Position numbers and translations under genes: made by a program | Assembly (NCBI GenBank): GCA_937892395.1 | Contig: CALAGJ010000137.1 | Coordinates: 1-42,387, forward strand | Direction of reading: 5' to 3' | Source: an uncultured Parafilimonas sp. | Lineage (GTDB): Bacteria; Bacteroidota; Bacteroidia; Chitinophagales; Chitinophagaceae | Length of the DNA stretch: 42,387 nt | Part shown: positions 32,922 to 42,237 of the stretch, one piece after another | How the letters are laid out: every line of letters starts with the position of its first letter | Numbering within the stretch: the first letter of the stretch is position 1 | Notes under the pieces: model-generated | What the model was told of the DNA's origin: nothing | The model's input: the letters and a program-made list of their open reading frames with translations, nothing else | Database searches by the model: none

Positions 32922-33907
32922 CAGTTTGCAGACATTTTAATTAAATAACGCAGCCATTTAAAAATATTTGAAGGCTTTTGCATATCTGTAATGAGCGCTT
33001 TGCGGCTTAGTGTATCCATTCTCAATGCACCGCCGTTTGCATTTTCAATTTGTATAAAATGATCCAAAGCTACCAATCCACGAGTTATGATAAACTGCAT
33101 TTTAATCAGAAAAATTTCCTTTTCCTTTTTATCAAAATCTAGATCCCTGATTTTTTTATTGCATTGTAATGAGAGGTTGTAATATGTTTTTTTTAATGCA
33201 GAAAAATTAGTACACCTTGCAGGTAATGTTTGTATGCCATCCGGTATATCTTTATGCAAGTCAAATAAATCATTGGCAAGCTGCATCAGGCTGCCTACAT
33301 CAAATAATGCAGCTCTTAGTGCATCATCCGCAGCATGCATTACCTCATGATAAATGATAACACTGTAGCCACCTTTACAAAAAGTAATATGTGCTATTTC
33401 TTCTTCCGAAATATTGGCATCCAGTTGTTTTAAAGTTTCAATCTGTATGTCAAATACATGCTTTGCAGCCAAAGTATATGCAGCTACATTCGGTACATGG
33501 TGCAATAGAAAATCCTGAATTTCGCAGGCCACATGCGCCGTAAAATGGCTGTCTTGATAAAGATGCGGAGTGTAAGTAATGGTGTGTATAGCCGCTATAT
33601 CAAGTTGATCTATATCAAACAAATCATCACCCACAGGAGTTAGAATACCAAATAATGTAACCCTTTTTCTTTCATCATCTGAAAGTATTGTTTTGTACAA
33701 TCGTTTATAAGATGCAGCCAACACAGCGGGGATAAAAAGACCATAATAATTTAAAATTTTTTCCCTTTGCCCTTTGTGAAAATGTCCATCATATTTTTTT
33801 TCAAGTGTTTCAATATAAGGTGCAAGAAAGACCTTATTAAAGCGTTTCTGGGTTTGAATATCTTTCCATAATTCGCTAAGAGCTTGTATGTATCTAATTA
33901 CATTCAT
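32921..33907 (-). CDS. Class I isoprenoid/terpene-synthase-like enzyme
   Basis: This 328-aa, all-helical, probably cytosolic protein carries both metal-binding signatures of class I terpenoid synthases. The first is an exact DDxxD at Asp94-Asp98 (VGDDLFDID); the second is an NSE-like motif, Asn212-Asp213-x-x-Asp216-x-x-x-Asp220 (NDLFDLHKD). The 118-residue gap between them matches the fold's two facing helices. KGGYS near 178-182 and the paired helices recall the DUF2600/YtpB-type and squalene/phytoene synthase-like groups, but no family was firmly identified. In true synthases these motifs hold three magnesium ions that ionise a prenyl diphosphate. No signal peptide is present. It is transcribed from a TATATTTG element and coupled to the secreted partner. 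Substrate and product are unknown. Confidence 0.65.
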   Translation of the reverse strand: MNVIRYIQALSELWKDIQTQKRFNKVFLAPYIETLEKKYDGHFHKGQREKILNYYGLFIPAVLAASYKRLYKTILSDDERKRVTLFGILTPVGDDLFDIDQLDIAAIHTITYTPHLYQDSHFTAHVACEIQDFLLHHVPNVAAYTLAAKHVFDIQIETLKQLDANISEEEIAHITFCKGGYSVIIYHEVMHAADDALRAALFDVGSLMQLANDLFDLHKDIPDGIQTLPARCTNFSALKKTYYNLSLQCNKKIRDLDFDKKEKEIFLIKMQFIITRGLVALDHFIQIENANGGALRMDTLSRKALITDMQKPSNIFKWLRYLIKMSAN

Positions 33908-33917
33908 TAGGTGCAGG

Positions 33918-33925
33918 CAAATATA
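33918..33925 (-). promoter_or_regulatory. Bacteroidota -7 promoter element (terpene-synthase-like cassette)
   Basis: The minus strand reads TATATTTG, a perfect TAnnTTTG, 10 bp upstream of the start codon at 33907. The -33 element is poor (about TGGG). Confidence 0.5.
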
Positions 33926-34131
33926 GAAGCAGGATGGTAACAGTGCCCATATTTTGAAGAAGGTATTGTAATGAAACGTGAAGAAGTAATGTAAATTGGA
34001 GGTTGATGTTGACTGTTGTCAAAAAAAATGAACCATTTGACTGGTGCTTAAATGCTTGTGCATGCAGCGTTTCGAGAATATGGTCCATTGCGACAGCAAA
34101 ATCCCGATTAACACGATATCTTTAAAACAAG

Positions 34132-34162
34132 TTTCGGACATATATGGCGGCACTTACATTTG
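34132..34162 (+). promoter_or_regulatory. Bacteroidota -33/-7 promoter of tyrS
   Basis: TTTC (34132-34135), 19 bp of spacer and TACATTTG (34155-34162) closely match the Bacteroidota housekeeping promoter TTTG-N19-TAnnTTTG. It lies 13 bp before the ATG at 34176, which confirms that start and argues against a 44-codon upstream extension. Confidence 0.7.
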
Positions 34163-34175
34163 CACAAATTTATGT

Positions 34176-35456
34176 ATGACAAATTTGATTGAAGAACTAA
34201 GATGGAGGGGCTTAATACAGGATATAATGCCCGGTACTGAGGAACAACTACAAAAGGAACTTACCCATGCATATATTGGTTTTGACCCCACGGCAGATAG
34301 TCTTCATATAGGTAGCTTAGTACCCATAATTTTATTGGTTCATCTACAAAAAGCAGGACATAAACCCATTGCATTAATTGGTGGTGCCACCGGTATGGTT
34401 GGTGACCCCAGTGGTAAAAGTGAGGAACGAAATTTACTGAGTGAAGAAGTGTTGAAAAAAAATCAGGAAGGTGTAAAAAATCAATTGAGTCGTTTTCTTC
34501 AATTTGATGATAGTATGCCAAATGGAGCAGAAATTGTAAACAATTATGACTGGTTTAAGGAGATGCATTTTCTACAGTTTATAAGAGATGTGGGCAAACA
34601 CATCACTGTAAATTATATGATGGCTAAGGACAGTGTGAAAAAAAGAATTGAAGGAGATACTGGCATCAGCTTTACGGAGTTTACTTATCAGCTAATACAG
34701 GGATATGATTTTTATTGGTTGTATAAAAATAAGCATTGCAAACTTCAAATGGGTGGAAGTGATCAATGGGGAAATATAACCACCGGTACAGAGCTCATAC
34801 GCAGAATAGATGGTGGCAATGCTTTTGCATTTACCTGTCCCTTACTCACAAAATCTGATGGAGGAAAATTTGGCAAAACAGAGAAGGGAAATATTTGGTT
34901 AGATACTACAAAAACATCTGCTTATGAATTCTATCAATTCTGGTTTAATGCTGCAGATGCAGATGCAGAAAAATGGATAAAGATTTTTACTTTTTTAACA
35001 AAAACAGAAATTGATGCATTGATAGAAATGCATGCCACTGCTGCTTCTAAGCGATTGCTACAGCGCAAACTTGCTGAATCCCTTACCCTATTCGTACATG
35101 GTGATGCAGGACTAACAGAAGCTTTGGAAACAACTGAAAAATTATTTGCACAGCAATCAGCGCCGGCAGAAAATCTTTCTATTGAAGATCTGGAAAATAT
35201 GCAAGGTGTACAGCGATTTCAATTTTCTAAAGAGCTATTAATTTCCGGTATTGATATCATCAGTTTTCTTTCGGATACCAATATTTTTTTGAGTAAAGGT
35301 GAGGCAAGAAAGATGATACAAAATGGTGGTGTAAGTATTAATCGAAAAAGAGTGGAAAACATACAGCTTACACTGGATGCCTCATTTCTACTCCATCAAA
35401 AATATATGCTGGTACAAAAAGGGAAAAAGCAATATTTTTTGGTAGATGTAGTTTAG
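34176..35456 (+). CDS. tyrS: Tyrosyl-tRNA synthetase (TyrS)
   Basis: TyrS is a class I aminoacyl-tRNA synthetase that attaches tyrosine to tRNA-Tyr. The 426-aa protein has the HIGH-type motif HIGS in DSLHIGSLVP (about 43-46), the tyrosine-binding YDFYWLY and QMGGSDQWGNI block, and the KMSKS-type loop KFGKT. A C-terminal S4 RNA-binding domain begins about residue 360 (SKGEARKMIQNGGVSINRKR). The start was set by length and by the promoter directly upstream. Confidence 0.95.
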   Translation: MTNLIEELRWRGLIQDIMPGTEEQLQKELTHAYIGFDPTADSLHIGSLVPIILLVHLQKAGHKPIALIGGATGMVGDPSGKSEERNLLSEEVLKKNQEGVKNQLSRFLQFDDSMPNGAEIVNNYDWFKEMHFLQFIRDVGKHITVNYMMAKDSVKKRIEGDTGISFTEFTYQLIQGYDFYWLYKNKHCKLQMGGSDQWGNITTGTELIRRIDGGNAFAFTCPLLTKSDGGKFGKTEKGNIWLDTTKTSAYEFYQFWFNAADADAEKWIKIFTFLTKTEIDALIEMHATAASKRLLQRKLAESLTLFVHGDAGLTEALETTEKLFAQQSAPAENLSIEDLENMQGVQRFQFSKELLISGIDIISFLSDTNIFLSKGEARKMIQNGGVSINRKRVENIQLTLDASFLLHQKYMLVQKGKKQYFLVDVV

Positions 35457-35544
35457 ATACTGACAATATTTGATCAATAATTTATGCATCCTTTAATTTC
35501 CAGATTGGTCATACATACTTTTATCTCCAATGCAAATTATCTGA

Positions 35545-36228
35545 ATGAGTTCAACAAAAATTTATTGTATAAGTGGTATTGGTGCAGATAAAAGAATCTT
35601 TCAATACCTTCATATACCCAATGCAGAATTGGTACATATAAGCTGGCTACAACCCAATGCAGGAGAGGGTTTACAGGATTATGCCAAAAGAATGGCTGCA
35701 AATATTGAAGAAGAAAATTGTATCATTTTGGGTGTTTCTTTTGGTGGAATGGTGGCTACAGAAATGGCAAATTTGAATCCTACTGCTCAGGTTATTATTT
35801 GTAGCAGTGCAACAACAATTCGTGAAATACCTTTTTATCTGCGCATCTTCAAATGGATGCCTTTGTATAAAATATTACCCGGTGGTTTGATGCATCATTC
35901 AAATGCAGTTTTTTATTATTTATTTGGCGCAACCACAACTCCTGTAAAAAAAATTATGCAAGCTATTATGCGGGATACTGATGCAGCATTTATTCGTTGG
36001 GCTATGGGAGCCGTACTTCACTGGAAGCATTCAGAAAGGCCAAAAAATCTTATTCATATACACGGCAATAAGGATTTGATACTACCTCATTATTTTATAC
36101 AAGCAGACGACATTATTGAAGGTGGCACACACCTGATGATATTAGAACAAGCTGCATTGCTTAGTGAAAAAATAGCTGCAATCATTTCAAAAAAAGCGAG
36201 TATCAATAAAACGGAAAGGATACAATAA
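35545..36228 (+). CDS. Small alpha/beta hydrolase
   Basis: This 227-aa cytosolic alpha/beta hydrolase begins with the ISGIGADKRIFQ oxyanion-strand segment. The nucleophile elbow is GVSFGGM with Ser65. The acid is probably Asp in HGNKDLILP (about 175-183), and the histidine in GGTHLMILEQ (about 196-205). The cap is short. Esterase or thioesterase-like activity is expected, and no substrate can be named. It lies 88 bp after tyrS and converges on the next gene with a 2-bp gap. Confidence 0.75.
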   Translation: MSSTKIYCISGIGADKRIFQYLHIPNAELVHISWLQPNAGEGLQDYAKRMAANIEEENCIILGVSFGGMVATEMANLNPTAQVIICSSATTIREIPFYLRIFKWMPLYKILPGGLMHHSNAVFYYLFGATTTPVKKIMQAIMRDTDAAFIRWAMGAVLHWKHSERPKNLIHIHGNKDLILPHYFIQADDIIEGGTHLMILEQAALLSEKIAAIISKKASINKTERIQ

Positions 36229-36230
36229 TT

Positions 36231-37178
36231 CTATTGTTTATCATCAAATATGGGAACAGGAGTGGGGGCTTCACCATCCTCTAATTTATCCTTGAATACT
36301 TTTTCTACATAATGCCATTTACCCATCTTCCATTCAAATGCATCAAAATCTCCATCAGGCACCAAAGTATATTTTTTTGTATCATCATTTTCTAAGCTGA
36401 TTAAATGCTCCATCATAATGAGGTCAAGCGCTGTATCATACACCACACGCACTCCGGCATCCTTTTTATATTCAATCAGCATGCGGTTTACGGGGGGGTC
36501 AGGCTTTAATCCATCTGCGGGATACACAAAATAATTTCCCCCAAAAACAGGTTCCTCTTTTTCATTAAAAGTCAATATTTCAATCCACTTTCTGGTGGTG
36601 GTAAAATCATTATCATCATAGCCCAACAGGGTGTAATACTTCTTTCCCTCATATCGCTTTTCTACCATAGCATAATAAATAGCACCAATCCAATTTTTAT
36701 TAGTCCTTATAGAATCAACAGGCTCAGACACAAAATCACTAACATCCAACAATGGAAATAATTTTAAACTGCCATTACTGGTATTCATTTGTATAGCACC
36801 ATATTGTCTAAAATAAGATTCATCCCGCTGTATTTGCCAGGTAAAAATTCTAAAGCTACTGTCCGAGGCATAAATCTTTGAAACTGATCGAATAGAGTCA
36901 AATGGATAGTAGAAAGCGTATGGCGTTTTTAATGCAAGCACCAACTGCTTAATAAAAATACTATCAGCTGCAAATCTGTCCATAGGCAGGGGAGCCGATA
37001 TCATATTTGCAGCTTGTAACTTCATAGCAGTTTCTCGTTCTTGCAACAATGCATAATCAGCCGGTGACAGCAGCTGTGCTTGCATTTGAGCTACGAAAAA
37101 AATACAAAATAGTAAAAGCAGACATGGCCTAACTCCTTTCAAAAAATGATACCAATTACTGTTCTTGAAATAGATCAT
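36231..37178 (-). CDS. Exported protein of unknown function
   Basis: I cannot assign this 315-aa protein. A long N-region with a hydrophobic core (PCLLLLFCIFFVAQMQAQ, about 18-35) looks like a signal peptide, cleaved after AQA. The rest is rich in beta-strand and aromatic residues (YYAMVEKRYEGKKYYTLLGY near 168-187, WIEILTFNEKEEPVFGGNYF near 198-217). No lipobox and no T9SS domain were found. Homologues in related Bacteroidota are likely, judging by its ordinary composition. It is probably co-directional with, but separate from, the gmhB-like gene upstream. Confidence 0.65.
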   Translation of the reverse strand: MIYFKNSNWYHFLKGVRPCLLLLFCIFFVAQMQAQLLSPADYALLQERETAMKLQAANMISAPLPMDRFAADSIFIKQLVLALKTPYAFYYPFDSIRSVSKIYASDSSFRIFTWQIQRDESYFRQYGAIQMNTSNGSLKLFPLLDVSDFVSEPVDSIRTNKNWIGAIYYAMVEKRYEGKKYYTLLGYDDNDFTTTRKWIEILTFNEKEEPVFGGNYFVYPADGLKPDPPVNRMLIEYKKDAGVRVVYDTALDLIMMEHLISLENDDTKKYTLVPDGDFDAFEWKMGKWHYVEKVFKDKLEDGEAPTPVPIFDDKQ

Positions 37179-37212
37179 AAATTATTAAATCGATGCAAGC
37201 TTAGTATTATTT

Positions 37213-37797
37213 CTAAGCATTTTTTGTTAATAGTGCTGCTGCAAATGCCGGCAATGCATTAAAGCGAAAATCAATGGCCTCATGCGGATATGCTGTTTCC
37301 GGGTTTGTAGTAGCAACGAATATGGTATGCATACCGGCTGCTCTTCCAAAAAGCATATCACTCATTTTATTGCCTACCATTATACTTTTTGAAAAATCGA
37401 TAGCAGGGAAATCATGCTTTGCTTGCAAAGCCATACCGGGATTGGGTTTGCGATTTGGGCTATCGCTGTTTACATCTGTGCAATAATAAATACCATCTAT
37501 TCTTCCACCCACAGATTTTACTTCATTCACCATATAAGTATGAATCCCCTTTAAGTCAGCTTCGGTCATCCATCCTCTACCCACACCTCTTTGGTTGGTA
37601 ACAATTACGATTGTATCAAAGATTGGCGCAAGCCCTGCAAGTGCATTTTTTATACCATCATAAAAATAAAATTCATTTTCATTTCTAATATAATCAGCTT
37701 TTTTTTCATGATTGAGCACGCCGTCTCTATCTAAAAAAAGCGTCCAATTAGAATCAATCTTTTTTTTGAAAGTTTCAAATGGCAAAAGGTTTTGCAT
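37213..37797 (-). CDS. HAD phosphatase, GmhB/HisB-N family
   Basis: This 194-aa phosphatase resembles D-glycero-D-manno-heptose 1,7-bisphosphate phosphatase (GmhB), which makes heptose precursors for lipopolysaccharide. Motif I is FLDRDGVLNHE (Asp23, Asp25), motif II VTNQRGVGRG (about 67-76), motif III RKPNPGM (about 117-123) and motif IV GNKMSDM (about 142-148). The zinc-binding Cys/His loop of canonical GmhB is reduced here: only one Cys is seen in YYCTDVNSDSPNRKP. It may be a zinc-free subgroup or another histidinol-phosphatase-like enzyme. Confidence 0.75.
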   Translation of the reverse strand: MQNLLPFETFKKKIDSNWTLFLDRDGVLNHEKKADYIRNENEFYFYDGIKNALAGLAPIFDTIVIVTNQRGVGRGWMTEADLKGIHTYMVNEVKSVGGRIDGIYYCTDVNSDSPNRKPNPGMALQAKHDFPAIDFSKSIMVGNKMSDMLFGRAAGMHTIFVATTNPETAYPHEAIDFRFNALPAFAAALLTKNA

Positions 37798-37909
37798 AGT
37801 TCTTTATAAAAGTGGCTGTAAATATATTGTACAACTTATAAATGAATTGTACTACCTCCACACAATTACTGATACCAATTAAATAAAGCCATTCGGGAGG
37901 CTTAGGGGG

Positions 37910-37996
37910 AAGCAATCCTTTGTAGTGAGTGTATCTTTTGAAAATTTATAGCTAAAGGTTTGAGGGATTGCTTTGTCGTGCCACCTTGCAATGACG
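37910..37996. repeat. Imperfect inverted repeat element in a 301-bp intergenic gap
   Basis: The gap 37798-38098 has no gene. Within it a 9-bp perfect inverted repeat, AAGCAATCC (37910-37918) and GGATTGCTT (37965-37973), is followed by a TTGTCGTGCCACCTTGCAAT and GACG segment. This resembles short dispersed intergenic repeats often seen in Bacteroidota genomes. Only one copy lies in this window, so its repeat status is inferred. Confidence 0.45.
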
Positions 37997-38098
37997 TTGA
38001 GGGAAAGGCAATAACCAAAGTTTAATAAAGTATGTTATTTTCTAGTCAACAAATTTGTCCAATTTCAATTATGAATTAACAACTAACAAATTAACCAC

Positions 38099-39967
38099 CT
38101 ACTCCTTCACCACCTTCTCCACCTTTCTTCTTCCATCACTCAGCATAAACTCCACCATATAAACCCCTTTTGCAAGTGCGGCAGTATTTAAAGTAAGGGT
38201 ATTATCACCAGTATTTAAAAAGCGAATTTCGGTATAAACCAAACGGCCTGCGGTATTATACCAGTGTACATTCATCGGAGTGGATGCCGGAAGACCGCTA
38301 TTGACCACCACAGTAAATTTTGAAGTAAAAGGATTGGGCCTTACACTTACCGTAAATGGTTTGGTAGAGGCTGCTATGCTGATGGTATTGCTTAGTTCTT
38401 TACGCCCATCTTTTTCATGGAAACTAATTCTGTAAAAGTTGGTTAACCCCGCAGCCGCAGTTGCATCTTCATACTTGTAAGCCGCTGCTTGATGCTGTGG
38501 CATTACATTACCTATTTTATTAAAATTGATACCATCTGTACTTCTTTCCACCACCATATTTTGCAGGCTGGTTTCATTATAAGTTTGCCAGTAGAGTATA
38601 TTTTTATTATTTTTTTTCTCTCCTGTTAAAGTGCTAAAACCCAGCGGCAGCACAGGGTTTTGGAAGAAATAGGCTGCTCCTGCTGCATAAACATAATTCT
38701 CCCCATTTTCATCAAAACTTTCATAAGTAGCCCCGCAAACAATAGAGCCTCCGCTGATACCCACCGTGCGCCCAAAATATTGAGGATAGTCATTAAATAT
38801 TCCAGCAACGTTTCTGTCTGGGGCCACTATTTTCTGCACCTGGCTCCATACTCCTTCTGCATTTTTCTGATAGATATATGCAGCGCCGGTACCTACCGAA
38901 TATTTTTGGCCATTGGCATCGTAAGCATTGCTGCTGGCCCCTACTACAATATTATCTCCTTCCGTGGCCACATATCCACCAAAAAAATCATCTTCCCGGC
39001 CATCGCTGGCTTCAATACGTTGTACTTCAGTCCATACCCAGGCTATATTTTCAAAAATATATGCACATCCGGTATACTCGTTTCCATTTAAGTTAAATCG
39101 CCCACCAGAACCCACAACAAGACGATTCTCCTTCATGGTAATGGAACGGCCAAAGCCGCCTTCATCCATTACTCTCAATTTTTGTATTTCCGTCCATACC
39201 CCCCCCCCATTTTTAAAAATATAAACAGCACCGGAATTTTTGTTACCTATAGCCGTAATAGCAGCATAATCCCCCGAAATAGCTACCCCTCCCCCAAATC
39301 TGTCATTTCCATCTACTCGGTCAGAAGCTACTATTTTCTGGGTAAAAGCCCATTCACCGCCATTGCGGTGATACAGATAAGCAGAGCCGGCTCCCAATAT
39401 AGTATTTTGGCCATTTTCATCCTCACTTTCCCGTGGCACTCCTACTAATATCCAATCTCCTGATATAGCTACCTGGCTGCCAAATTCATCTAAATAGTCA
39501 CGGTCTGGAGCAAATAGTTTTTTTACTTCCGTAAGATCTCCATCCCTGTTTTCAAAAACATATATAGCGCCGGCAGATTCAAGCAGGCCCGAACCTTCAA
39601 AAGGAGCACCGATTACAGCATAATTGCTATCAATAGCTACAGCGGAACCAAACCCATCATAAATTGTTCTGTCTGATGCCACTATTTTTTTTATCAGCGG
39701 CCATACCCCTTCTGCTGTTTTTTGATAAAGATAAACCGCACCGGCATCGTCTAAATAATTACGTCCGTTTTCATCAAAATCATTGGCCCAGGCGCCAACC
39801 ATGGCATAATCGCCATTCATATCAAGGCTATTGCCAAGCAATTCAAAACCATTCCGCCTGTCAGGCGCTACAGATTTTTGCAGAAAATTCCAGCTTTGGC
39901 AAAATGTGTTTTCGACAATAAAAACAAAAAAACAAGCGGTAAACAAATAAAGGATGTTTTTATTCAT
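38099..39967 (-). CDS. Secreted FG-GAP beta-propeller protein with T9SS sorting domain
   Basis: This 622-aa surface or secreted protein has a signal peptide (about 23 residues, ending TFC or CQ). Seven repeats of 52-65 residues follow (about 25-435), each with the pattern (Q/K)K(I/L)xAxDR...FGxxVAISGDYAxVGA...GAAYIYQ...VW, typical of FG-GAP/integrin-alpha-like propellers; seven units would close one propeller. A linker domain follows (about 440-525). The type A T9SS tail is VSVRPNPFTSKFTVVVNSG and ALAKGVYMVEFMLSDGRR to the end. Calcium binding and adhesion are plausible. A G10 tract interrupts repeat 4. No operon partner was seen. Confidence 0.85.
   Translation of the reverse strand: MNKNILYLFTACFFVFIVENTFCQSWNFLQKSVAPDRRNGFELLGNSLDMNGDYAMVGAWANDFDENGRNYLDDAGAVYLYQKTAEGVWPLIKKIVASDRTIYDGFGSAVAIDSNYAVIGAPFEGSGLLESAGAIYVFENRDGDLTEVKKLFAPDRDYLDEFGSQVAISGDWILVGVPRESEDENGQNTILGAGSAYLYHRNGGEWAFTQKIVASDRVDGNDRFGGGVAISGDYAAITAIGNKNSGAVYIFKNGGGVWTEIQKLRVMDEGGFGRSITMKENRLVVGSGGRFNLNGNEYTGCAYIFENIAWVWTEVQRIEASDGREDDFFGGYVATEGDNIVVGASSNAYDANGQKYSVGTGAAYIYQKNAEGVWSQVQKIVAPDRNVAGIFNDYPQYFGRTVGISGGSIVCGATYESFDENGENYVYAAGAAYFFQNPVLPLGFSTLTGEKKNNKNILYWQTYNETSLQNMVVERSTDGINFNKIGNVMPQHQAAAYKYEDATAAAGLTNFYRISFHEKDGRKELSNTISIAASTKPFTVSVRPNPFTSKFTVVVNSGLPASTPMNVHWYNTAGRLVYTEIRFLNTGDNTLTLNTAALAKGVYMVEFMLSDGRRKVEKVVKE
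39199..39208 (-). repeat. G10 homopolymer tract inside a surface-protein gene
   Basis: Ten consecutive C on the plus strand (G on the coding strand) encode part of NGGGV in the fourth FG-GAP repeat. Other units of the gene show no such run. Slippage by one base would truncate the protein before its sorting domain, so it could act as a phase-variation switch; it is also a sequencing-error hotspot. Confidence 0.6.
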
Positions 39968-40005
39968 AATGATAAATTTAAACCAGTAAACTATACAGGT
40001 GTTGC

Positions 40006-40013
40006 CAAAGATA
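40006..40013 (-). promoter_or_regulatory. Bacteroidota -7 promoter element (FG-GAP gene)
   Basis: The minus strand reads TATCTTTG, a perfect TAnnTTTG match, 38 bp upstream of the FG-GAP start codon. The -33 region is A/T-rich without a clear TTTG. Confidence 0.5.
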
Positions 40014-40144
40014 GAAATAGGGGGTAAAAAAAATATTTTTCTGTAATCAATTACTTTATATTTATCAGGCGTTAGAAAAACATAAACCGTTCTAACCCAT
40101 AACCATTGATAATTTAAAATTTCATGACAACAAAATGTACAATC

Positions 40145-42225
40145 ATGAACAAAAAAACAGGATTACTGCTGCTTGCAGTATGTTTACTCACACAGGTTCA
40201 CACACAAAGTCTTGAATTGGATGCCCGGGGCTCCTGGATATTCTGGCCCTATAAATTAGCCCCCAATGGTACGGTAGAGTCCACCCTTAAGTTTGTGAAT
40301 GCCGGCAGCGCTGCCCGCTATGCTGACAGTAGTTTCTTTGCCCCCTTTATAACAGTAGCGGCAGTTCTTCCCCTTACATCTCCAGCATGGCGGATATTCC
40401 TGATGCGGATTATATAAAAGGAGCCGTGATTGTTTTTGCCTGGAATTATTTGCAGTATGATAACGATGACAAAGGCGCTCTTCCCAGTTACACAACGACA
40501 GGCAATGACCTGATCCGCTACGAAGATTTTTATACAAGCATAAAAGCGATTGTCAATTTGGATAATATAAAAGCTTATGGTATAGAGATATGGACGGGTC
40601 AGTGGTCGCCGATTGGGATTGCAAATGATCCAAATCAAATAGGCCCATACTGGCTATCAAACACACAAAGCGGTGTTAAACGGCTTAGAACAGGCAGCGG
40701 CATTGATGCCCGTTATTATCCTGATTATTTGGACAAGGGGCGCAAACCCGCTGACCAGGGATACGTCAACAATACTGCAGGAACCTATCCCGATTATGTA
40801 AAAATGAGCAGTGTAACAGCCGGTGTATCCACAAACGGGGCTTATACCGATGATGACTATGCCCTCTTCAACTACACCAGCGATAACTTAGCCGAAACAA
40901 AATATGAATACTGGTACCGCAATTTTTTATACTGCATTATACAATACCTCTGCAACCTCAAAACCACCGGCACACCAGATAAGCCTTGGGAGGATATTCA
41001 AACTAATATAAAGATAAAGCAAAACCTACTGTTTTTACAGATTCCGGAAGGCACCACCGGCGACCTCCGCCCCTGGGACGGACTTAAAAAAATAGTTGAA
41101 GGCAGCGAACCTAATGTGCAGATTGATCTGGACGATGATATAGACCAGGAAACCGAGTGGCCCATATTTGTCCGTAAGCACTGGGGCTGGCTTGCCAATA
41201 AATTATTTAACCTCAACGGCTCTGCCATTGCAGCGCCATCCACACGGAAGTTGCCCAATGTGCACCTGCTGCTCAACGGGGGCAGTGGCAGCAAGGTATG
41301 GGGTAAAAAAGTGGCCGACAACAACCCCGGCCTCAACAACCTGCCCCGTCAGGTAACCGTTGATTTTACAAAAGCCTCTGCCGAATCTTATTTTTTATGG
41401 CCTGCATCAAATGTGGCCCCTTATAGTGACGGAGTTTATACCAATAATGCAGACAGGCTTACACGCAACTGGTTTGGCAGGCGCTCTGCTGATGGAACCA
41501 ATTGGGGTAATACGCCCAATTCCATTATGAAATACCTTATCCAGAGCTGGCGCAAACCACCGGAGGGCGGCCACCTGTACAATATGAATTTTGGCAAAAA
41601 CTACCGGGATATGTATCGCAGGCTTAAATATGATCAGTTACCGGCCAATATAGCCAAATCTACACAGGGCAGCAATGGCGGTGTGATACGCTACCGGGAT
41701 GAATGTGACTGGAATAATACTGACCTGGGTTATTACACAGATTATAAAGTCGGAGGCTTTTACGATATAGATATATTACGCCAGCGGCCCCGGCACCTCT
41801 TTGCCACCGCCACCAGCGCCCTTGATTTTGGCATAGACTACTGGATACAATATATTAATATGGTAACCTATAAAGAGCCGGGTAATCCTACACCTATAAT
41901 TGATGCTGAAAATGGCAAGGTTTACACCTTCTTCAATCAGCATATAAAGGGCTATGACTACTCAGATAATGACATCACTAACACACCCATGAGCAGCTAC
42001 CTCGCTTTTAAAGACGGGTTAGATGGTAATGACTATACCCGCTTTACAGCAGAAGATGCAGTGATAGGAGGCGGCTCAAACAGTGGCACAAACAGTTCGG
42101 TAGATAATGATGGTGAAAATCCGCTTCTCCAAGTCGAATCATTAGGAGAATCTTATTGCAAAAAAATAGCCGAAAGAGATTATCCTTCGGCTTTTTTGTT
42201 TTATAGTTACTCAAATATTTTTTGA
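40145..42225 (+). CDS. Large secreted protein of unknown function, interrupted by a frameshift
   Basis: Two overlapping frames appear to be one gene of about 690 codons. The first (ATG at 40145) encodes a signal peptide, MNKKTGLLLLAVCLLTQVHT, then SLELDARGSWIFWPYKLAPN, and runs in its own frame to 40417. The second is open from 40333 and continues as YNSSGSSSPYISSMADIPDA to 42225. A one-base change in the CCCCC run near 40341-40345 would join them. The product is rich in Tyr, Trp, Asn and Asp and resembles no family I know; there is no T9SS tail. Base composition is more GC-rich than its neighbours, a hint of transfer. The last ~18 codons lie in a terminator hairpin, so a second shift or a different true end is possible. 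Confidence 0.55.
42168..42197 (+). terminator. Intrinsic terminator
   Basis: A 7-bp stem AGCCGAA (42168-42174) and TTCGGCT (42186-42192) with an 11-nt loop is followed by T residues through 42197. It lies inside the annotated 3' end of the unknown secreted gene, before the next promoter. Confidence 0.75.
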
Positions 42226-42237
42226 ACTTAAAATTTT

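Noticed and set aside
33894..34088. 64-codon minus-strand frame overlapping the terpene-synthase-like start
   Set aside because: It overlaps a real start and a promoter element and shows no protein-like features.
34044..34175. 44-residue N-terminal extension of TyrS
   Set aside because: A good -33/-7 promoter lies within it, and the family length starts at 34176.
38660..39448. Several long plus-strand frames opposite the FG-GAP gene
   Set aside because: They are antisense echoes of the repeated propeller units and share their periodicity; no start signals.
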